Notes: generated by a model from the sequence alone, not told the origin. A stretch of DNA of 64,000 bases from JBGPTF01 sp041490445 (GCA_041490445.1 JBGPTF010000018.1:10092-74091); one strand, 5' to 3'; shown: positions 52,746 to 62,183, numbered from the stretch's first letter. Program-made: numbers and translations.

Positions 52746-54410
52746 CTAATCGGCGGGCTCGGCAGCAGCAGCGATCTTCTTCTCTGTCCGCGCGGTAGAG
52801 CGGTTCCGCCGGTGCTCCAGCGCCGCGCCGATGAAGTCGCGGAACAAGGGATGCGGCTGCAGCGGCTTCGATTTGAATTCGGGATGGAACTGGCAACCCA
52901 GAAACCAGGGGTGATCGGGCACTTCGATAATTTCCACGTACACGCCGTCGGGGGTCTTGCCGGTAATCCGGAAGCCGGCGGCGACCAGCGTGGCCTCATA
53001 ATCGCGATTGAACTCGTAGCGATGCCGGTGCCGCTCGGAAATCTCGAGCGAGTCGTACGCCTGGTGCGCCAGTGACCCCGGCTCGAGCTTGCACGGCCAC
53101 GCGCCCAGCCGCATCGTGCCGCCCATCTCATCCACGCCCAGCAGTTCGCGCAATTTGTAGATGACGCGATGCGAGGTCGAGGGGTCGAATTCGGTGCTGT
53201 CCGCTCCCGCCAGGCCTGCCGCGTGTCGCGCGTACTCGATGGTCGCGCACTGCATTCCCAAACAAATCCCGAAGAACGGAACCTTGCAGTTGCGCGCGTA
53301 CTCGATCGCATTCACCATCCCCGCGGTTCCGCGCCGGCCAAATCCCCCGGGCACCAGGATTCCGTCCACGTGGCGCAGCCGCCGCTCCGCCGTCTCCATC
53401 GAGTCGATTTCTTCCGCCTCGACCCACTCGATCACGGTGCGCTGCCGGTGCGCCAGCCCGCCATGGACCAGCGCTTCGCGCAAGCTCTTGTACGCGTCTT
53501 CGAGCGCCACGTACTTTCCCACGACGCCGATGCGCACTTCGCCCTGCGGGTGATGGAAGTTTTGCAGCATCTCGAGCCAGCGCGACAGATTGCTCGGCGG
53601 CGCTTCCACGTGCAGGTGCTTCAGGATCTGCTCGTCCAGCCCTTCCGCTGCGAGCGACATCGGCACTTCGTAGATGCATTCCACGTCGGGTGCCGAAACC
53701 ACGCACGCTTCGGCGACGTTGCAGAACAGCGCAATCTTCGCCTTCAACTCGCGCGCAAGGCGCCGGTCGCTCCGGCAAAGCAGAATGTCGGGCTGAATTC
53801 CGATGCTCAGCAGCTCTTTCACACTGTGCTGCGTCGGCTTCGTCTTCAGCTCGCCCGCCGAAGGGATGAACGGTACGAGCGTCAGGTGAATGAACAGCGT
53901 GTTTTCCGCGCCCAGCTCGAGCCGCATCTGCCGGATGGCTTCGAGGAAGGGCAGCGACTCGATGTCGCCCACGGTGCCGCCGATTTCAATCAGGACCACG
54001 TCAACGTCGCGCGCCACTTTCCGGAAAGCGGCCTTGATCTCGTCGGTGACATGCGGGATCACCTGCACCGTCTTGCCCAGGTAATCGCCGCGTCGCTCCT
54101 TGGCGATGATGGACTCGTAGATGCGCCCGGTCGTCCAGTTGTGATCGCGGGTCAGCTTCGCGGAAGTGAAGCGCTCGTAGTGGCCCAGGTCCAGGTCGGT
54201 CTCGGCGCCGTCGTCGGTGACGTACACCTCGCCGTGCTGGTACGGACTCATCGTGCCCGGGTCAACGTTGAGGTACGGATCGCACTTCTGGAGGGTAACT
54301 TTGAGGCCGCGGCCTTCGAGCAGGCAGCCGATCGAAGCCGCCGCAACGCCTTTTCCGAGAGAGGAAACCACGCCACCCGTCACGAAAATGTATTTCGGGG
54401 CCGTGGGCAA
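52746..54410 (-). CDS. pyrG: CTP synthase
   Basis: 554 residues, full length. The start is TTG at 54410 (MPTAPKYIFVTGG), with GGAGG 13 or so bases upstream. The synthetase part has VTGGVVSSLGKGVAAASIG and the glutaminase part has GICLGMQCATIEYAR with the catalytic Cys and a late HPEF His-Glu pair. It aminates UTP to CTP in the cytoplasm. The 83-base gap after it leads into kdsA, and CTP is needed to activate Kdo, so the link may be more than chance. Confidence 0.96.
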   Translation of the reverse strand: MPTAPKYIFVTGGVVSSLGKGVAAASIGCLLEGRGLKVTLQKCDPYLNVDPGTMSPYQHGEVYVTDDGAETDLDLGHYERFTSAKLTRDHNWTTGRIYESIIAKERRGDYLGKTVQVIPHVTDEIKAAFRKVARDVDVVLIEIGGTVGDIESLPFLEAIRQMRLELGAENTLFIHLTLVPFIPSAGELKTKPTQHSVKELLSIGIQPDILLCRSDRRLARELKAKIALFCNVAEACVVSAPDVECIYEVPMSLAAEGLDEQILKHLHVEAPPSNLSRWLEMLQNFHHPQGEVRIGVVGKYVALEDAYKSLREALVHGGLAHRQRTVIEWVEAEEIDSMETAERRLRHVDGILVPGGFGRRGTAGMVNAIEYARNCKVPFFGICLGMQCATIEYARHAAGLAGADSTEFDPSTSHRVIYKLRELLGVDEMGGTMRLGAWPCKLEPGSLAHQAYDSLEISERHRHRYEFNRDYEATLVAAGFRITGKTPDGVYVEIIEVPDHPWFLGCQFHPEFKSKPLQPHPLFRDFIGAALEHRRNRSTARTEKKIAAAAEPAD

Positions 54411-54587
54411 GGCGATCGCTTTTCCTCCGGAGGGAAATCAGCGTACTGCGCATTATCGGCGAGAATTTCGCCTCTGTCAAATCACGAAATTCGATGCGAT
54501 TGCCGGGGCTGAACGGAGTCTCTCGCCAACTCGCAAGGGGCAGAGGAACTGTGATGATCCTCACGACGGAAGCGATCGAATACTTCC

Positions 54588-54923
54588 CTAGATCAAATGA
54601 CGCTGGAGGATTTTTTCAATTTGTTCTTTGGGGACGGCGCCGACGATTTGGTCGGCTACTTGGCCGTTTTTGAAGACGAGCAGCGTGGGGATGCCGCGAA
54701 TGTTGAAATTGCCCGCGGCGCTGATGTTTTCGTCCACATTGAGCTTCACCACTTTCAACTTGCCGACGTGCTCGCGCGCGATTTCTTCCACCGTCGGCGA
54801 AAGCATGTGGCACGGCCGGCACCATTCGGCCCAGAAATCCACCATCACCGGCTGGTTCTTGCTTGCATCAATCACCTCTGCTTGAAACGTTGCGTCGCTG
54901 ACTGCCTGGATATTCTCCGCCAT
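54588..54923 (-). CDS. trxA: Thioredoxin
   Basis: 111 residues. The active site reads WAEWCRPCHML, with Arg in place of the usual Gly in WCGPC, and IRGIPTLLVFKNG carries the cis-proline. Everything else is a normal thioredoxin, cytoplasmic. The ATG at 54923 has AAAGGA eight bases upstream. The CxPC middle residue influences redox potential, so this may be less reducing than E. coli TrxA. Confidence 0.94.
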   Translation of the reverse strand: MAENIQAVSDATFQAEVIDASKNQPVMVDFWAEWCRPCHMLSPTVEEIAREHVGKLKVVKLNVDENISAAGNFNIRGIPTLLVFKNGQVADQIVGAVPKEQIEKILQRHLI

Positions 54924-54972
54924 GGTTGTCCTTTGGATTGCGGAGCCGCCACCCCCCGGGCGGCGAACTCAT

Positions 54973-56439
54973 CTATTTAGATGTCAGAACCGGCTCCGGG
55001 ATTCGCGCCTTGCACGCCGTGTCGTAGAGCTTGACGTATTCGGCCGCTGACGCCTTCCACGAAAAATCCCGGGCCATGCCGTTCGATTGCAGCCTGCGCC
55101 ACGCTTTGCCGTCGCGGAACACCCTCAATGCCTGCCGCAGACATTCGAGCAGCGCGCCGCCATCATACACCTCAAACTTGAATCCCGTGCCCCGGCCGGT
55201 GCGTGCGTCGAACGGTTCAATCGTGTCGTCGAGCCCGCCGGTGGCGCGCACCACCGGCACGGTGCCGTAGCGCAAGCTGTAAATCTGATTCAGTCCGCAC
55301 GGTTCGTACCGCGAAGGCATCAGGAACATGTCCGAGCCCGCTTCGATCTTGTGCGCGATCGCGTTGTCGTAGGCGACCTTCACGCTCACTCGCGCCGGGA
55401 ATCGCTCCGCGAGCGACTGGAAGAGTTGCTCGTATTTCTTTTCGCCCGCGCCGAGCGCCACCAGCGCCAGATTCTCTTCCATCATCTCGTCCGCGACCTG
55501 CGCGATCAGGTCGAACCCCTTCTGGTCCGCGAAGCGCGAGACGATGCCGATCAGCGGCCGCTCCAGATTCTCCAACGGCAGATGGAACGCTTCGAGAAGG
55601 TCGCTCTTGCAAAGCCGTTTCCCCGTCAGGTTCCCCGCCGAATAGTGCGACGCGGTGAACTTGTCCGTCTCGGGGCTCCACGCGGAGTAATCCACTCCGT
55701 TCAGAATCCCGGACAGCCGGTCGGCCCGTTTCCGAATCACGCCCTCGAGCCCGGCCCCATATTCGGGCGTTTGGATTTCCAGCGCGTATTTGCGGCTGAC
55801 GGTCGTGAGGTAATCGGCGAAGACGAGCGCGCCCTTCAAAAAATTCACCTTGCCGTAGTATTCGAGCGCGTCCATCTGGAACAAACTCGCGGGCAGCCCG
55901 ATTGTTTCGAGCGCCGTCCGCGGAAACAATCCCTGGTAGCCGAGATTGTGAATCGTGAAAACGACCGGCACGTCCTGCACCGCGGCATCCTGCGCGTAGA
56001 GCGTTCGCAGCAGCACCGGCACCAGCGCCGATTGCCAGTCGTGGCAATGAAAGATGTCGGGCATCCAGACGTGCTTGGCAAACTCGATCGCGGCGCGGCT
56101 GAATTCAGCGAACCGTTCGGCGTTGTCATGAAAATCACCGGCCTTGTCGCCGTACAGCTGCTCTCGGTCGAAATAGTCCGGGTCGTCCACAAAAAAGTAG
56201 CGGACGCCTTCCACCACGGAGCCTTCGGCCAGCGCCGGGAAACGCAGCCCGTCCCCCATGGGAATCGTCAGGCTGGGAACCACGCGCGCGGCGATTTTAT
56301 TCCCGCGGTAGCGCGGCAGAAGGACCGTCACGTCGTGACCGAGTTGCGCCAGCGCTTTCGGCAGACCTTCGACGACGTCGGCCAGCCCTCCGGTCTTCGA
56401 GAACGGCAGGCCTTCGGAGGAAACAAATAGAATTCTCAT
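54973..56439 (-). CDS. glgA: Glycogen synthase (ADP-glucose dependent)
   Basis: 488-residue GT5 glycosyltransferase. The N-terminal glucan loop is SKTGGLADVVEGLPKAL at residues 15-31, the middle has FHCHDWQSALVP, and the C-terminal nucleotide-sugar part has MPSRYEPCGLNQIYSLRYGTVP. It extends alpha-1,4-glucan from ADP-glucose. GAGGG lies 4-8 bases before the ATG. No other glycogen genes lie in the window. Confidence 0.95.
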   Translation of the reverse strand: MRILFVSSEGLPFSKTGGLADVVEGLPKALAQLGHDVTVLLPRYRGNKIAARVVPSLTIPMGDGLRFPALAEGSVVEGVRYFFVDDPDYFDREQLYGDKAGDFHDNAERFAEFSRAAIEFAKHVWMPDIFHCHDWQSALVPVLLRTLYAQDAAVQDVPVVFTIHNLGYQGLFPRTALETIGLPASLFQMDALEYYGKVNFLKGALVFADYLTTVSRKYALEIQTPEYGAGLEGVIRKRADRLSGILNGVDYSAWSPETDKFTASHYSAGNLTGKRLCKSDLLEAFHLPLENLERPLIGIVSRFADQKGFDLIAQVADEMMEENLALVALGAGEKKYEQLFQSLAERFPARVSVKVAYDNAIAHKIEAGSDMFLMPSRYEPCGLNQIYSLRYGTVPVVRATGGLDDTIEPFDARTGRGTGFKFEVYDGGALLECLRQALRVFRDGKAWRRLQSNGMARDFSWKASAAEYVKLYDTACKARIPEPVLTSK

Positions 56440-56524
56440 GTGCCCTCGATTCGATCAAAAACGGTACTGAATCAGATTCTTTTCGTCAAGGAAAACCCCG
56501 GCGGCGATTTCCTTGCGAACTCGC

Positions 56525-56530
56525 TATACT
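56525..56530 (+). promoter_or_regulatory. -10 element immediately before rsmA
   Basis: TATACT ends nine bases before the ATG at 56540, so the transcript would start at or within a few bases of the initiation codon. No convincing -35 and no Shine-Dalgarno sequence are present. Confidence 0.4.
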
Positions 56531-56539
56531 GCCTGCGCC

Positions 56540-57322
56540 ATGGCCCGGCAACCACTCGGACAACACTTCCTCGCCGCGGAGGCGTGGCGAAAACGGATCC
56601 TCGGCACTCTTGGCGCGTCGGCGAACGACACCTGGATGGAGATCGGTGCCGGGCACGGGGAGATGACCGCGGAACTCGCGCGGGTGGCGCCCCGCGTCAT
56701 TGCGATTGAGACGGATGCGCGGCTGGTAGAGCGGCTCCGCGAGCAAGCGCAGGAATGGCGCGGCGTCGAAGTGATTGCCGGCGACGTGCTCGCCCTCGAT
56801 CTGGCGAAGCTTGCGGGCGGAAACTTTCGCGTGTACGGCAATCTGCCCTACTACATCACCTCGCCGATCCTACATCACCTGTTCCGTTTCGCGGATCATA
56901 TCGCTTCGATTCACATCGTCGTTCAATTCGAAGTGGCGGCGCGCATCATCGCTCCGCCCGGTCGCCGCGCCTACGGCTATCTCTCCACGCTGTGCCAGTT
57001 CTACGCGCGGCCGGAGATTGCGCTGCGCATTCCCCCTGGTGCGTTTCGCCCGCCGCCGAAGGTTTCTTCGGCGCTCGTCACCATGCGTCTGCCCGGCGAC
57101 CGGGCAAAACTTGGAATTCGCGAGGAGCAGGCATTTTTTGATTTTGTTCAGGCCTGCTTCGCGCAAAAACGCAAAACACTCCGCAATAATTTGCGGAGCA
57201 TCGCTGCCATCGGCCGCGTGGAAGCCGCGCTCGCCGCCTGCCGGCTGCGCAGCGATGCGCGCGCCGAGCAGCTCACCTTGCGGGAGTTTGCCGATCTCTT
57301 CCGCGCGCTCGCATCGCAATAA
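56540..57322 (+). CDS. rsmA: 16S rRNA (adenine1518/1519-N6)-dimethyltransferase RsmA
   Basis: 260 residues from ATG 56540. PLGQHFL at the N-terminus, SAM loop MEIGAGHGEMTAEL, and catalytic NLPYYITSPIL are intact, as is the C-terminal helix domain with FFDFVQACFAQKRKTLRNN. It dimethylates two adenines near the 3' end of 16S rRNA during small-subunit assembly. It is divergent from glgA. The transcript looks leaderless. Confidence 0.95.
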   Translation: MARQPLGQHFLAAEAWRKRILGTLGASANDTWMEIGAGHGEMTAELARVAPRVIAIETDARLVERLREQAQEWRGVEVIAGDVLALDLAKLAGGNFRVYGNLPYYITSPILHHLFRFADHIASIHIVVQFEVAARIIAPPGRRAYGYLSTLCQFYARPEIALRIPPGAFRPPPKVSSALVTMRLPGDRAKLGIREEQAFFDFVQACFAQKRKTLRNNLRSIAAIGRVEAALAACRLRSDARAEQLTLREFADLFRALASQ

Positions 57323-57508
57323 CTTTCGCGCAAGTTCCGCAGTCTCCGGCAAGCGCGCGCGTCATCCGGAGGCCGGCAGCATGGGGCGAGGAATCCCTCC
57401 CTGCCTGATGGGAGAGCTCCTTCGTTCCCGATTCCTGCGATCGGAATTCCCATGACATGGCTTATGAGGAGTGCGTTGACCGGCAAGGGATGATCGAACT
57501 TCGCGGCG

Positions 57509-58237
57509 CTATCTTTCGTTAAGCACGTCGCGCAATCGGTCGGGATAATCCGTCATGATGCCGTCCACGCCCGCGGCAATCGCCGCGCGCATTTCGCCGG
57601 GCTCGTTCAGCGTCCAGGTGACGACTTGCAGATCCGACCGATGCGCCCTCTGGACCAGCTCCGCGGAAACCAGATCGCCCCGGGGCAGCAACTGCCGCGC
57701 GCCAAAGTGCAACGCCCGCTCCACCATGTCTTCCTCCGCTCGATCGCAGAGCAAGCCGGTCATCAACGTCGCGTCCAACAGCCGCAATTCTTCGATGCTC
57801 GCTCCGTCGAAGGAAATCACAATCACGCGCGCCTCTTCCTCCGCACCGCGCAACGAGCTCACCAGCGAGTGATGCGCTCCCCAGGCGGCTTCCGACTTGA
57901 TCTCGAGATAGAACCCCACATCCGTGCTCTTCACGAATTGGAGAATTTCCTCCAGCGTGGGAAGGCGTTCGCCCGAGAACTCCGGCGCGAACCAGGATCC
58001 GGCGTCGAGCGCACGCAGTTGGGCCAGGCCGTGCGCGCGCACGCTTCCGCGGCCGTTGGTCGTCCGCTCCAGCGTCGCGTCGTGGATGGCAACGAATTGG
58101 AAATCGCGCGTGACGTGCAGATCGGTCTCGATGAACAGCGCGCCAAGCTCGGCGGCCTTCCGGTAGGCAGCGAGTGTGTTCTCCGGCGCATAGCCGGAAG
58201 CCCCCCGGTGCGCGATCAGCCATGGCTGCTTGACCAT
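57509..58237 (-). CDS. ugpQ: Glycerophosphodiester phosphodiesterase
   Basis: 242 residues from ATG 58237; a longer frame to 58279 adds a basic stretch without support. PWLIAHRGASGYAPENT, IETDLHVTRD and AIHDATLERTT hold the His, Glu, Asp and His of the GDPD active site, and the C-terminal half ends with GVDGIMTDYPDRL. No signal peptide, so it hydrolyses glycerophosphodiesters in the cytoplasm. Symbol by analogy to the cytoplasmic enzyme of E. coli. Confidence 0.88.
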   Translation of the reverse strand: MVKQPWLIAHRGASGYAPENTLAAYRKAAELGALFIETDLHVTRDFQFVAIHDATLERTTNGRGSVRAHGLAQLRALDAGSWFAPEFSGERLPTLEEILQFVKSTDVGFYLEIKSEAAWGAHHSLVSSLRGAEEEARVIVISFDGASIEELRLLDATLMTGLLCDRAEEDMVERALHFGARQLLPRGDLVSAELVQRAHRSDLQVVTWTLNEPGEMRAAIAAGVDGIMTDYPDRLRDVLNER

Positions 58238-58551
58238 TTGGATATCGTAACAGAATCTTCTCGGGCCCCTTCGAGTCACTCTCCCAGGCGTTCGCAGGCG
58301 CCAAATGCACCCCCAATTCCGGCTTCCAGGCCCCTGCTACCTACACCCCCAAGAACGGTAAATCCCTTGCCCATGGGCAAATCCTGCTCCCGAAAAGTGA
58401 AAATGCTTGGAGTCACCCCCTGGCCCCGAGAGCCAGGTTTCAGCCCTCCCCTATCATTAAGCCGTGTGAATACAATGGCTTACAAAAGTAACGGTCCGAA
58501 CCGCTTTGGTCGCCGGATTGCCATCCCATATTAGCCTCTCTGGGCAAGACT
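58238..58551. other. Regulatory gap before the glyoxylate-bypass genes
   Basis: 314 bases between two divergent genes. It holds a perfect 14-base palindrome at 58367-58380 and a TACAAT (58471-58476) that could be the -10 of aceB. A 19-residue frame at 58474-58533 is too short and has no ribosome site. Confidence 0.5.
58367..58380. promoter_or_regulatory. Palindromic putative operator upstream of aceB
   Basis: TTGCCCATGGGCAA is its own reverse complement over all 14 bases. It sits about 90 bases upstream of the TACAAT -10, where an activator or repressor of the aceBA pair could bind. The cognate regulator is not in the window. Confidence 0.4.
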
Positions 58552-60213
58552 ATGGCTGAACTAGGCTTTCACATCAATCCGACGATTTATGGCCCATCGG
58601 GCGTGGAGGTTCCCCTGGCTCTGCTTTGCGGCCAGACCCTTCGCGACCCACGGGTGACCAGGGCTTGTGCGATCAACACGGCGCCCAAGAACTTCAATCC
58701 CGCGCGCGACCTGCCAGCAGGTTTTTATGAGTTTCTACTGGCGCTGCACCGCGTCTTCACACCGCGGCAGCAAGCGCTGGTCGCCAGGCGCGGCGCGGCA
58801 CTCGCAGCCTCGCATCGCGAGAGACTGCCAGGTTACCTGCCGTCATCACCGGCGACTCAGTACGCCTGGAAAGTGGAACTGCCCGACTGGTGCGCCGATC
58901 AGCGGAATCAGATGACGGGCCCCGCCGACGACGCCGAACTCGTTGTGAAGATGCTCAACTCCGGCGCGCCGGGCGTGATGCTCGACCTCGAGGATTCGCT
59001 CGAGAATTCCTGGCCGCACGTGGTGCAGGGGATGGCAAACATCCTCGCCGCCCTGCGCGGAGAGCTCTCTTACTTCGATCGCAAGCGCGACCGCACCGTC
59101 ACCATTCAGCCGAGCAAGACCGCCATCTTCGTCCGTCCACGCGGATTGCATCTGCACCAGGCGGGCATCATTGCGGGCGAGTTGCTGCCGGCGTCGCTCT
59201 TCGACGTGGCCCTCGTGACGCATCTGGTGAATCCTGCGGAGCTGAAACATCCGCTGGCGTTCTATATTCCGAAATCCGAATCGGCGGAAGAGGCCCTTTG
59301 GTGGCGCGACCTGTTCGAGGTCGTTGCCAGCGCGAAAGGCTTGCCCTCCGACTACATCAAGTGCATGGCGCTGGTGGAATCGCATCCGATCGCCTTCCAG
59401 ATGGAAGAGTTCGCCTACAACCTTCGCGACCACATCGTCGGCCTGAACCTTGGCCGCTGGGATTACATGGCGAGCCTGATTCATTTCCATTTGCACGATC
59501 CCAGTTGGGTCTTGCCCGATCGCAACACGATTCCGCACGACGTGCCCTTCTTCCAGAATTTGCGCACGCTGATGCCTGAGATCTGTCACAAGCACGGGCT
59601 GCTCGCGATCGGCGGTATGACCGCGCTCTATCCCAGCCGCGAAGATGCGGAACTGAATGCGCGCGCCCTCGCCGTTCTCGAGAAAGACAAGAAAAATGAA
59701 GCCGTCTGTCTGATGGATGGCGCCTGGACCGGCCACCCGGATCAGAACGAAATTGCCGTGAAGCAATTTCCCTGTCCGAATCAATTGCATTTGCGGCCGT
59801 CCAAGGCGGAACCGCACCCGAATCTGCGCCCGCTGCCTGAAGGTGTGGGCCGACGAACGGTCAGCGGCACCCGCGCGGCCGTGCGCACCGTGATCCGTTA
59901 TCGCCAAGGCGTGCTGGCCGGCAAGGGCGCAAGCCTGCTGGACGGTTACATGGAAGACCTGGCCACCGATCGCATCTACCGGCTGATGATCGCGCAGCGC
60001 ATGCGGCATCGCGATCGCGTTTGCGTTCTCGATGAACAAAGCAATCCTGTCGAGCACACGCCCGAGTTTATTCACCGCATCTTCGATGAAGAACTAGCCC
60101 GAATCCTGCGCGAGCTTCCCGCGGGCACTCCGGCCGTCATCATCGAACAGTTTCGCCAGGCACGATTGCTGAGCGAACGCATGATCCTGAACGACGATTT
60201 CACCCCCGCATGA
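58552..60213 (+). CDS. aceB: Malate synthase A
   Basis: 553 residues. The TIM-barrel core has FVRPRGLHLHQAGI, HIVGLNLGRWDYM, GGMTALYPSR and the acid residues in LMDGAWTGHPDQNE, all of the A-type enzyme. It condenses glyoxylate with acetyl-CoA to malate. It precedes isocitrate lyase with a 40-base gap; together they form the glyoxylate bypass, needed for growth on C2 compounds or fatty acids. Confidence 0.95.
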   Translation: MAELGFHINPTIYGPSGVEVPLALLCGQTLRDPRVTRACAINTAPKNFNPARDLPAGFYEFLLALHRVFTPRQQALVARRGAALAASHRERLPGYLPSSPATQYAWKVELPDWCADQRNQMTGPADDAELVVKMLNSGAPGVMLDLEDSLENSWPHVVQGMANILAALRGELSYFDRKRDRTVTIQPSKTAIFVRPRGLHLHQAGIIAGELLPASLFDVALVTHLVNPAELKHPLAFYIPKSESAEEALWWRDLFEVVASAKGLPSDYIKCMALVESHPIAFQMEEFAYNLRDHIVGLNLGRWDYMASLIHFHLHDPSWVLPDRNTIPHDVPFFQNLRTLMPEICHKHGLLAIGGMTALYPSREDAELNARALAVLEKDKKNEAVCLMDGAWTGHPDQNEIAVKQFPCPNQLHLRPSKAEPHPNLRPLPEGVGRRTVSGTRAAVRTVIRYRQGVLAGKGASLLDGYMEDLATDRIYRLMIAQRMRHRDRVCVLDEQSNPVEHTPEFIHRIFDEELARILRELPAGTPAVIIEQFRQARLLSERMILNDDFTPA

Positions 60214-60253
60214 GACCGGCTCTGCGGATCTTCGATACGAGGAGAAACTGAAG

Positions 60254-61621
60254 ATGGCGACCAACGGCAACGGTTGCGGGCCACTCTCGCACGGTGGCCG
60301 GCATCCCCGCTGGGAAGGAATTCTCCGGCCCTACTCAGCCGCGGACATCGAACGGCTGCGCGGCACGGTTCGCATCGAGCACACGCTCGCGCGGATGGGC
60401 GCGGAACGGCTCTGGAATCTGCTCCACTCCGAGCCTCACGTCCAGGCGCTGGGCGCGATGACCGGCAACCAGGCCATTGAACAGGTGCAGGCTGGTTTGA
60501 ATGCGATTTACGTGAGCGGCTGGCAGGTCGCGGCCGACGCGAACACGTCCGGCGAGATGTATCCCGATCAAAGTCTCTATCCCTGTGATAGCGTCCCCAA
60601 TCTGGTTGGCAAGATCAATAAGACCCTGCAACGCGCCGATCAAATCGATCATGCCGAAGGACGCAATGGCATCCACTGGTTCGCCCCGCTGATCGCCGAC
60701 GCTGAAGCAGGCTTTGGCGGCCCGCTGAACGCCTTCGAGCTGATGAAAGCGATGATCGAGAAAGGCGCTGCCGCCGTTCACTTCGAAGATCAGTTGAGCT
60801 CCGCGAAGAAGTGCGGCCACATGGGCGGCAAAGTCGTCGTGCCCACTTGCGAATTCATCAGCAAGCTCGTCGCGGCGCGGCTGGCTGCCGACGTGATGGG
60901 CGTGCCCACGATTCTGATCGCGCGCACCGATGCGAATAGTGCCGGTTTGATCCGCAGCGACTTCGACGAACGCGACCGTGTGTTCATGACCGGCAAGCGC
61001 ACGCCCGAAGGCGATTTCGAATTCCGCGGCGGGCTTGAGGCTGCCATCGTCCGCGGCCTGGCCTATGCGCCCTATGCCGACTTGCTCTGGTGCGAGACGG
61101 CCGGCCCGGATCTCGAGGAAGCGCGCCGCTTCGCCAACGCCATCCACGCGGAATTCCCGGGCAAGATGCTCGCGTACAATTGCTCGTCGTCATTCAACTG
61201 GAAAAAGAAGCTCGATGCGGCCACCTTGCCACGCTTCCAGCAGGAACTAGCGGCGATGGGCTATAAGTTCCAGTTCGTCACGCTCGCCGGCTTCCACGCG
61301 TTGAATCTGACGATGTTTGAGCTGGCGCGTGCCTACCGCGACACCGGCATGAAAGCCTACTCGGATCTCCAGGAGCAGGAATTCCGGATGGAAGCGGAAG
61401 AGGGCTATCGCGGCATCAAACATCAACGCTTTGTCGGCGCCGGCTATTTCGACGAGGTCACGCAGGTCATCGCCGGCGGAAACTCGGCCGTCACCGCGCT
61501 GAAGGGCTCGACGGAAGAAGCTCAGTTCAACGAAGCTGTGAAGGCGGAGAAACCTCCCGTGATGCGCCCGGCGATTGCGCCGGTCGCCACGCAGCCGCCG
61601 AGATCCTCGGAATCGCTGTAA
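60254..61621 (+). CDS. aceA: Isocitrate lyase
   Basis: 455 residues. The catalytic cysteine motif SSAKKCGHMGGKVVVPT is present near residues 190-200, along with WQVAADANTSGEMYPDQSLY and YNCSSSFNWKKKL. It splits isocitrate into succinate and glyoxylate. GAGGAG precedes the ATG (about 60239-60244). It is full length apart from a proline-rich tail of 20 residues. Confidence 0.96.
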   Translation: MATNGNGCGPLSHGGRHPRWEGILRPYSAADIERLRGTVRIEHTLARMGAERLWNLLHSEPHVQALGAMTGNQAIEQVQAGLNAIYVSGWQVAADANTSGEMYPDQSLYPCDSVPNLVGKINKTLQRADQIDHAEGRNGIHWFAPLIADAEAGFGGPLNAFELMKAMIEKGAAAVHFEDQLSSAKKCGHMGGKVVVPTCEFISKLVAARLAADVMGVPTILIARTDANSAGLIRSDFDERDRVFMTGKRTPEGDFEFRGGLEAAIVRGLAYAPYADLLWCETAGPDLEEARRFANAIHAEFPGKMLAYNCSSSFNWKKKLDAATLPRFQQELAAMGYKFQFVTLAGFHALNLTMFELARAYRDTGMKAYSDLQEQEFRMEAEEGYRGIKHQRFVGAGYFDEVTQVIAGGNSAVTALKGSTEEAQFNEAVKAEKPPVMRPAIAPVATQPPRSSESL

Positions 61622-61645
61622 CGGGAGCGCGCCTGGACTTAGGAA

Positions 61646-62002
61646 ATGGCATTTCTTATCCTTATCGTCGTCGGGATCGTTGTCGGCCAGACCTGGCTGG
61701 ATTGGCGTGACGCCGAGCGTCGCACGCCTTTCCCCGCCTGGGCCAGCGGCCTCGCGATGGCCGCCGTGCTCGCTGCATCGCTGACGGCGACCGCGTCGCT
61801 CGCCTTGATCCTCTATCGCAACGCAGTGGAACAATTGTCCGGCAGCTTCGGCTTCGAGCTCTTCTGGCCCGAGTTGGGGTTCCTCCTTTGCGCGATGGGA
61901 ATCGTCGTTGCCGCCATGCGCAAGAAGCGCGCGCGTACTCTCGTCATGCTCGCCGGACTCCTCACCGCCGCCTTCTGGCTCGGCCTCGCCCTCGCCGCGT
62001 AG
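61646..62002 (+). CDS. Small integral membrane protein, unknown function
   Basis: 118 residues with three to four predicted helices: 1-15, about 32-56 (GLAMAAVLAASLTATASLALI), 72-88 and the C-terminal 20. A basic KKRAR loop near 92 faces the cytoplasm. It starts 24 bases after aceA in the same direction and may be cotranscribed. I recognise no family. Confidence 0.6.
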   Translation: MAFLILIVVGIVVGQTWLDWRDAERRTPFPAWASGLAMAAVLAASLTATASLALILYRNAVEQLSGSFGFELFWPELGFLLCAMGIVVAAMRKKRARTLVMLAGLLTAAFWLGLALAA

Positions 62003-62051
62003 TTCACCCCTCCTCGCCTTTTAAATTTTCCAGAAAATCGCGTCGCCCTTA

Positions 62052-62080
62052 TTGACTTTCGCTTTTTATTCGCCTATACT
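62052..62080 (+). promoter_or_regulatory. Strong sigma-70 promoter before the Y-family polymerase gene
   Basis: TTGACT (62052-62057) and TATACT (62075-62080) lie 17 bases apart, each matching five of six consensus bases. This is the best promoter in the window apart from that of tRNA-Sec. Transcription would start near 62087. Confidence 0.75.
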
Positions 62081-62086
62081 CCTCCC

Positions 62087-62183
62087 GGCAGTGGAAACGG
62101 GAAGGCGGGCGAGGGGCTCGACTCCATTGTCCCTCGGGACTCTCACGAGTCCTCCCTTCGCCCGCCCTTACAACCTGTTCCCG
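62087..62183 (+). ncRNA. Structured leader or small RNA before the polymerase gene
   Basis: The transcript would fold into a long stem: AAGGCGGGCGAGGG (62102-62115) pairs with CCCTTCGCCCGCCCTT (62154-62169), with two bulges. Its loop contains a second perfect hairpin, GGACTC-TCAC-GAGTCC (62137-62152). Bases 62098-62103 can also pair with 62178-62183. There is no T run, so it is either a leader of the polymerase mRNA or a processed RNA. It matches no RNA family I can name. Confidence 0.4.

Noticed and set aside
58474..58533. A 19-residue frame starting ATGGCTTACAAAAG
   Set aside because: No ribosome site is visible and its ATG overlaps the possible -10 of aceB. It is too short to support.
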